From positions 1 to 8,203 of the forward strand of contig PJET01000186.1 in NCBI GenBank assembly GCA_002825515.1: a stretch of 8,203 bases of DNA, given 5' to 3'. Below, piece by piece: positions 5,774-8,203 of this stretch. A program made the translations under genes and the position numbers. The notes under the pieces are model-generated. The model saw only the letters and a program-made list of their open reading frames with translations. It was not told the DNA's origin and did not search any database. The stretch comes from Candidatus Thorarchaeota archaeon MP11T_1. GTDB lineage: Archaea; Asgardarchaeota; Thorarchaeia; Thorarchaeales; Thorarchaeaceae. How positions within the stretch are numbered: position 1 is the stretch's first letter; every line of letters begins with the position of its first letter.

Positions 5774-6460
5774 TTAGCTCTTAGAGTTTGCTGAATGAAC
5801 ATCGTTTTTCTTTTCGTGAGTGTTTCCATCATCTCTTATTTCATCTTCAAGAATTGCTTGAAGCATATCTGATTCTTGTCCCTCAGTCTTTCGTTTGAAA
5901 AGAATTCCAGTGATGATGGCGGTTAGAGCTATTGAAGCTACAACAATCGGCATGGATTCGAAAAGTCCACCACCCAAGGTTAATCCGAATAATGCAATTA
6001 CTGCACCTGCTATCGTAACAGTAACTTTTCCTGCAAAATAACTGATAACGAATTTGACTGAATTATATCTGGTAAGTCCAACATAGACTATCAGAGGATC
6101 ATCAGGCACTGGTGATGCAGCTGCAATAAAGAGTGCTAATGCGCCCCACTTCTCAACACGTTGTTTTTCTGAATCAAGAGACCTCAAGCGTTCCTCTGAG
6201 AGAATCACTCTCGACCCCCTGACAACATAGAAATGAATTAGTTTTGCGAGTGTAGCTGCAATCGCAACAATAACACCTATGATGAAGACTTCTGCTAGTC
6301 CAATAGGTATCAGAATTGACAAAGTCAATACTGCAGCTCCAGCAAGAACCATGTTACTGGGACTCAGGAAAGGAATCATGTTGATTGCAAAACAGATTAT
6401 GAAAAGTCCCACATACCCTTGACTAATCATCTCCATGATGAAGTGGATAATATCCTGCAT
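5774..6460 (-). CDS. VTT/DedA-like (SNARE-associated family) membrane protein
   Basis: A 228-residue integral membrane protein. Hydrophobic segments lie at about 16-54, 55-80, 105-127, 135-160 and 168-188. A charged, probably cytosolic tail (189-228) rich in Glu, Asp, Lys and Asn follows. The centre of the VTT domain is visible: GALALFIAAASPVPDDPLIV (106-125), where SPVPDDP takes the place of the usual 'GR-x-xP-x-PR/PD' re-entrant loop, then VKFVISYFAGK (135-145). Members are thought to move or scramble lipids, or to be driven by proton flux; the substrate is unknown for this branch. Start ATG 6460 has GGTG (6469-6472) 8 nt upstream. It lies 44 bp after the AbrB/ACT-like regulator on the same strand and 61 bp before the CpXC gene. 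Confidence 0.72.
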   Translation of the reverse strand: MQDIIHFIMEMISQGYVGLFIICFAINMIPFLSPSNMVLAGAAVLTLSILIPIGLAEVFIIGVIVAIAATLAKLIHFYVVRGSRVILSEERLRSLDSEKQRVEKWGALALFIAAASPVPDDPLIVYVGLTRYNSVKFVISYFAGKVTVTIAGAVIALFGLTLGGGLFESMPIVVASIALTAIITGILFKRKTEGQESDMLQAILEDEIRDDGNTHEKKNDVHSANSKS

Positions 6461-6504
6461 TTCATATGCACCAATGCTGCTGGACAGGGAAATGAAAATC
6501 TAAA

Positions 6505-6933
6505 TCAGACTGATACTTTTTCGATTACGACTCTCTGAACTCCATCCAAGACTTTGAGAGAGTTTTCCAATTCTGAAATGTCGGAACTAAGTTGTCCGGG
6601 ATTGAAATAGCATTCGTAGAAGCATCTTGTTCCTCGGAGACATACTCCTGTTGAGAATAAAAGATCAACGAGACCAGCCCTCTTGAATATTTGAGAGAGT
6701 TTGGTTAGGAAATCATTTGTAAGCTTTCCAATCTCAAGGCTGAGGAACAATACTTCATCGCTTTCCAGAGGAAATATCTTAATGAGTCGGTCTTTGTGTA
6801 CCAACACCATTAGGCCTTGACCAGTCCCCATAGCGCTCTTGAAAGCAGTTGGAAATCTTACAGTCTCACTATCATCAAAAACTAGTACTTTTCCGGCAGT
6901 AGCACCTTCGTAGGTTTCGTCTGACATCAGCAT
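6505..6933 (-). CDS. AbrB-like N-terminus fused to ACT-like domain, possible ligand-responsive regulator
   Basis: A protein of 142 residues from ATG 6933 (or 140 from ATG 6927). The first half contains ETVRFPTAFKSAMGTGQGLM and then VHKDRLIKIFPL, which follow the AbrB/SpoVT pattern (VVIPKELR..LGI..GD..EI....I.L). The second half (roughly 70-142) reads as an ACT-like beta-alpha-beta unit: LSQIFKRAGLVDLLFS, then CFYECYFNP, a helix, and VLDGVQRVVIEKV at the end. ACT domains commonly bind amino acids. Both assignments rest on pattern and are uncertain. The frame extends to a TTG at 6972, but that is probably upstream of transcription: a TATA box at 6977-6985 puts the start near 6955. GGAG (6938-6941) precedes the ATGs. 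It is divergent from the two-gene nuclease and first in the unit with the VTT and CpXC genes, so it may regulate both. Confidence 0.5.
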   Translation of the reverse strand: MLMSDETYEGATAGKVLVFDDSETVRFPTAFKSAMGTGQGLMVLVHKDRLIKIFPLESDEVLFLSLEIGKLTNDFLTKLSQIFKRAGLVDLLFSTGVCLRGTRCFYECYFNPGQLSSDISELENSLKVLDGVQRVVIEKVSV

Positions 6934-6976
6934 TTGTCTCCGTAGCGAAATCCTGTTGATGTAACTCCTCAAACTC

Positions 6977-6985
6977 GAATATAAG
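6977..6985 (-). promoter_or_regulatory. TATA box of the minus-strand three-gene unit
   Basis: Minus-strand CTTATATTC predicts a start of transcription near 6955, some 22 nt before ATG 6933. This excludes the TTG at 6972 as a translation start. No other clear promoter is seen before the VTT and CpXC genes. Confidence 0.45.
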
Positions 6986-6993
6986 TGAATCTC

Positions 6994-7043
6994 TACTGTT
7001 TGGTCAGAGGTGTGGCCCTTTTGTAGGATTATCTAAAACAGTA
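6994..7043. promoter_or_regulatory. Inverted repeat linking two divergent promoters
   Basis: TACTGTTT (6994-7001) and AAACAGTA (7036-7043) are perfect 8-bp inverted copies 42 bp apart (four helical turns). Each copy reads AAACAGTA in the direction of its own gene. One lies just upstream of the TATA box of the regulator unit, the other next to the start region of the nuclease genes. A looping dimeric regulator, perhaps the neighbouring AbrB-like protein, would fit. This is inference. Confidence 0.4.
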
Positions 7044-7055
7044 ATACGACCGGCA

Positions 7056-7325
7056 ATGAGGTTGACAGATACAGAAAAAGGACCTTTCTACGAGATGCGA
7101 GAAGTGTCAGACTTGAGAACACAATATCAATGTGAATATCGATTGCATCTTAAGCGGCGATTTGGAGAAGTCCATAGTTCGGCGAGCGTCACTGGAAATA
7201 TGTTACATCAGCAAGTTAGCAATAAGTCGGAGGAACAACATTTAGAGAGGATGGAAAGAAATCTCTTACCGCTCATGATAATTCTTCTGACTCTGATTGT
7301 AGGATTCATGTGGATTCTCTGGTGA
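7056..7325 (+). CDS. N-terminal half of a split, membrane-anchored Cas4-like nuclease
   Basis: An 89-residue protein. EVSDLRTQYQCEYRLHLKRR (16-35) matches the start of Cas4/RecB-like nucleases (V-S-D-l-r-x-y-x-x-C-p-r-r-l-y-l-k-r-x-x-g), with C26 as the first iron-sulfur ligand. GNMLH (47-51) gives the motif-I histidine H51. A polar linker follows, then one hydrophobic segment at 70-89 (LLPLMIILLTLIVGFMWILW) that runs to the last residue. The catalytic PD-(D/E)xK core is missing here and is encoded by the next gene. ATG 7056 has no SD site. A weak TATA-like TCTAAAAC (7033-7040) lies just over 20 bp upstream, so the message may be leaderless. The stop TGA is part of the next gene's GGTGAT site. 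Transcription is divergent from the AbrB/ACT-like gene. Confidence 0.65.
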   Translation: MRLTDTEKGPFYEMREVSDLRTQYQCEYRLHLKRRFGEVHSSASVTGNMLHQQVSNKSEEQHLERMERNLLPLMIILLTLIVGFMWILW

Positions 7326-7326
7326 T
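7321..7326 (+). promoter_or_regulatory. Shine-Dalgarno site spanning the stop codon between the two nuclease genes
   Basis: GGTGAT contains the TGA stop of the first gene (7323-7325) and lies 3 nt before ATG 7330 of the second. It is a perfect match to the anti-SD core, showing that the second gene has its own initiation site and is likely coupled to the first. Confidence 0.6.
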
Positions 7327-7329
7327 TCT

Positions 7330-7989
7330 ATGAGTAATTTAGACACTCTGATAATAATGATTGGTTTTTTCGCTGGAGTGCTTCTTTTTCTTACAGTACA
7401 TCCAAGAACTAGATTTTCAACCACGAGATTGAAGATAAAACGAGCAAATCCAGCACCATGGAGTATATCAGAATTTCTTAACACAAAGTCGAGCCAAGTA
7501 GCTATCAATCAACACTACTACTTCTCAGAAGAGATTGTGAGATCGTTAGGCCACAGATACATGGGAAGACTAGATGGAGCAGTACTCCATTGGAAAGAGG
7601 TGCCCATTCTAGATTGCGTCATCGAGTTTAAATTTCCTGTATCAATTCTTCCTAGACGAGTAAGAGCGGAGGATTTGTTTCAATCGGGATTGTATGCACT
7701 GGCACTTCTTGAGAGTGGTGTATCTTGTTCATCAACAAGGCTCGTAATAGTATATTGTCTTCAAGAAAAAGCTATGAGGTGTCAAAGTAGGAAATCAACA
7801 AAACTATGTTGGGAATGCAGTGATGGAAAAACATTCGTGAGAAGATTCAAGTCCAAAAAAGTGATTGGAGAACTACATAGATTGGATGAAGTATGGTACA
7901 ACGGAAGACAACCGAAGCCAACTCGGGAGCTATCTAGTTGTAGAATCTGTCCATATAGTAGGAATAGATGCAAATATTCTCTTGTGTGA
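7330..7989 (+). CDS. Catalytic half of a split, membrane-anchored Cas4-like PD-(D/E)xK nuclease
   Basis: A 219-residue protein. One N-terminal membrane helix (about 5-22) is followed by a basic stretch (24-38), which places the rest in the cytosol. The core has the Cas4/RecB-like motifs: GRLDG with D82, VIEFKFP with E99 and K101, and DLFQSGLYALAL with Q118 and Y122. SSTRLVIVYC forms the next strand. The C-terminal SSCRICPYSRNRCKYS supplies C204, C207 and C214, the three C-terminal cysteines of the Cas4-type 4Fe-4S cluster. The fourth ligand and motif-I His are in the upstream gene, so the two proteins should act as one unit. Extra cysteines C160 and C163 are present. Cas4 proteins are DNA exonucleases/endonucleases. 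No CRISPR array or other cas gene is in the window, so a CRISPR role is not supported. Confidence 0.7.
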   Translation: MSNLDTLIIMIGFFAGVLLFLTVHPRTRFSTTRLKIKRANPAPWSISEFLNTKSSQVAINQHYYFSEEIVRSLGHRYMGRLDGAVLHWKEVPILDCVIEFKFPVSILPRRVRAEDLFQSGLYALALLESGVSCSSTRLVIVYCLQEKAMRCQSRKSTKLCWECSDGKTFVRRFKSKKVIGELHRLDEVWYNGRQPKPTRELSSCRICPYSRNRCKYSLV

Positions 7990-8056
7990 AATCAATTGGG
8001 CAAATCAATACAACAACACAGACCTTTTTACGTTACAGAATCAACACAAAGATGCC

Positions 8057-8203
8057 ATGGTTCATTCATTGACAAGACTCCTAACGCATGTGATGACTGC
8101 AAAGAGGGACTTGAAACGTGTATATTATACCAGTCGCAATCAAGACACCAAACTGGATGCAAAAGAACTTGTTGCAGCCACCATTACTCTCCAGAAGTTG
8201 CTT
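8057..8203 (+). CDS. Start of an unrecognised gene (partial)
   Basis: An open frame from ATG 8057 to the window edge, 49 residues. It begins MVHSLTRLLTHVMTAKRD and continues with many Lys, Leu and Ala residues, so it looks mostly helical and soluble; no family is recognised. No SD site precedes it. A T-rich TATA-like stretch (8024-8032) lies about 28 bp upstream, which would suit a leaderless transcript, and the same T-run could end transcription of the nuclease genes 67 bp upstream. ATG 8052 is in another frame and stops after six codons. The rest of the gene is needed to name it. Confidence 0.45.
   Translation, partial: MVHSLTRLLTHVMTAKRDLKRVYYTSRNQDTKLDAKELVAATITLQKLL

Noticed and set aside
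6934..6972. TTG 6972 as start of the AbrB/ACT-like gene
   Set aside because: The TATA box at 6977-6985 would place the transcript start downstream of it. GGAG before ATG 6933/6927 gives a better start.
7056..7989. CRISPR-Cas locus
   Set aside because: No direct-repeat array and no cas1, cas2 or effector gene is present. A Cas4-like fold alone does not indicate CRISPR, because solo Cas4-like families are common in archaea.

Overview
The window looks archaeal. Several starts sit behind Shine-Dalgarno (SD) sites of the GGTGAT/GAGGTG type, and GTG or TTG starts are common. TATA boxes lie 23-30 bp before likely transcript starts, and the single-stranded DNA-binding protein is of the short archaeal OB-fold type with a Gly/Arg tail. 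Gene content (myo-inositol-1-phosphate synthase, stand-alone SCP2, HdrD/GlcF-like iron-sulfur protein) and moderate GC would fit an Asgard (for example Thorarchaeota-like) genome. That placement is a guess; the sequence supports 'archaeon' much better than any phylum.

Layout. (1) Positions 1-3124, plus strand: the tail of a KDPG/KHG-type aldolase, a small SCP2 lipid-binding protein, a GlcD-like FAD oxidoreductase and a GlcF/HdrD-like protein with two 4Fe-4S and two CCG domains. The last three are tightly packed and probably form a 2-hydroxyacid oxidation operon. (2) 3132-3164: a hairpin between convergent genes. (3) 3188-3703, minus: the single-stranded DNA-binding protein. (4) 3704-4232: a gene-free stretch of about 530 bp holding tandem TATA boxes, a GC-rich island (3867-4117) full of inverted repeats that is probably a structured RNA, and the promoter plus a 20-bp dyad in front of inositol-phosphate synthase. 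(5) 4245-5312, plus: inositol-1-phosphate synthase. (6) 5317-6933, minus: a probable three-gene unit transcribed as AbrB/ACT-like regulator, then VTT/DedA-like membrane protein, then CpXC-type zinc-binding protein. (7) 7056-7989, plus, divergent from that unit: two overlappingly coupled genes that together make one Cas4-like nuclease, each half carrying one membrane helix. (8) 8057-end: the start of an unrecognised gene.

The most unusual item is the two-gene nuclease. The N-terminal Cys and motif-I His lie in the first protein. The RxD, ExK and QxxxY motifs and the three C-terminal Cys lie in the second. A perfect GGTGAT site spans the junction, which argues for two real cistrons rather than a frameshift error. 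No CRISPR array or other cas gene is present. The second item is the putative RNA gene at 3867-4117, which I could not match to tRNA, SRP RNA or RNase P RNA by eye.
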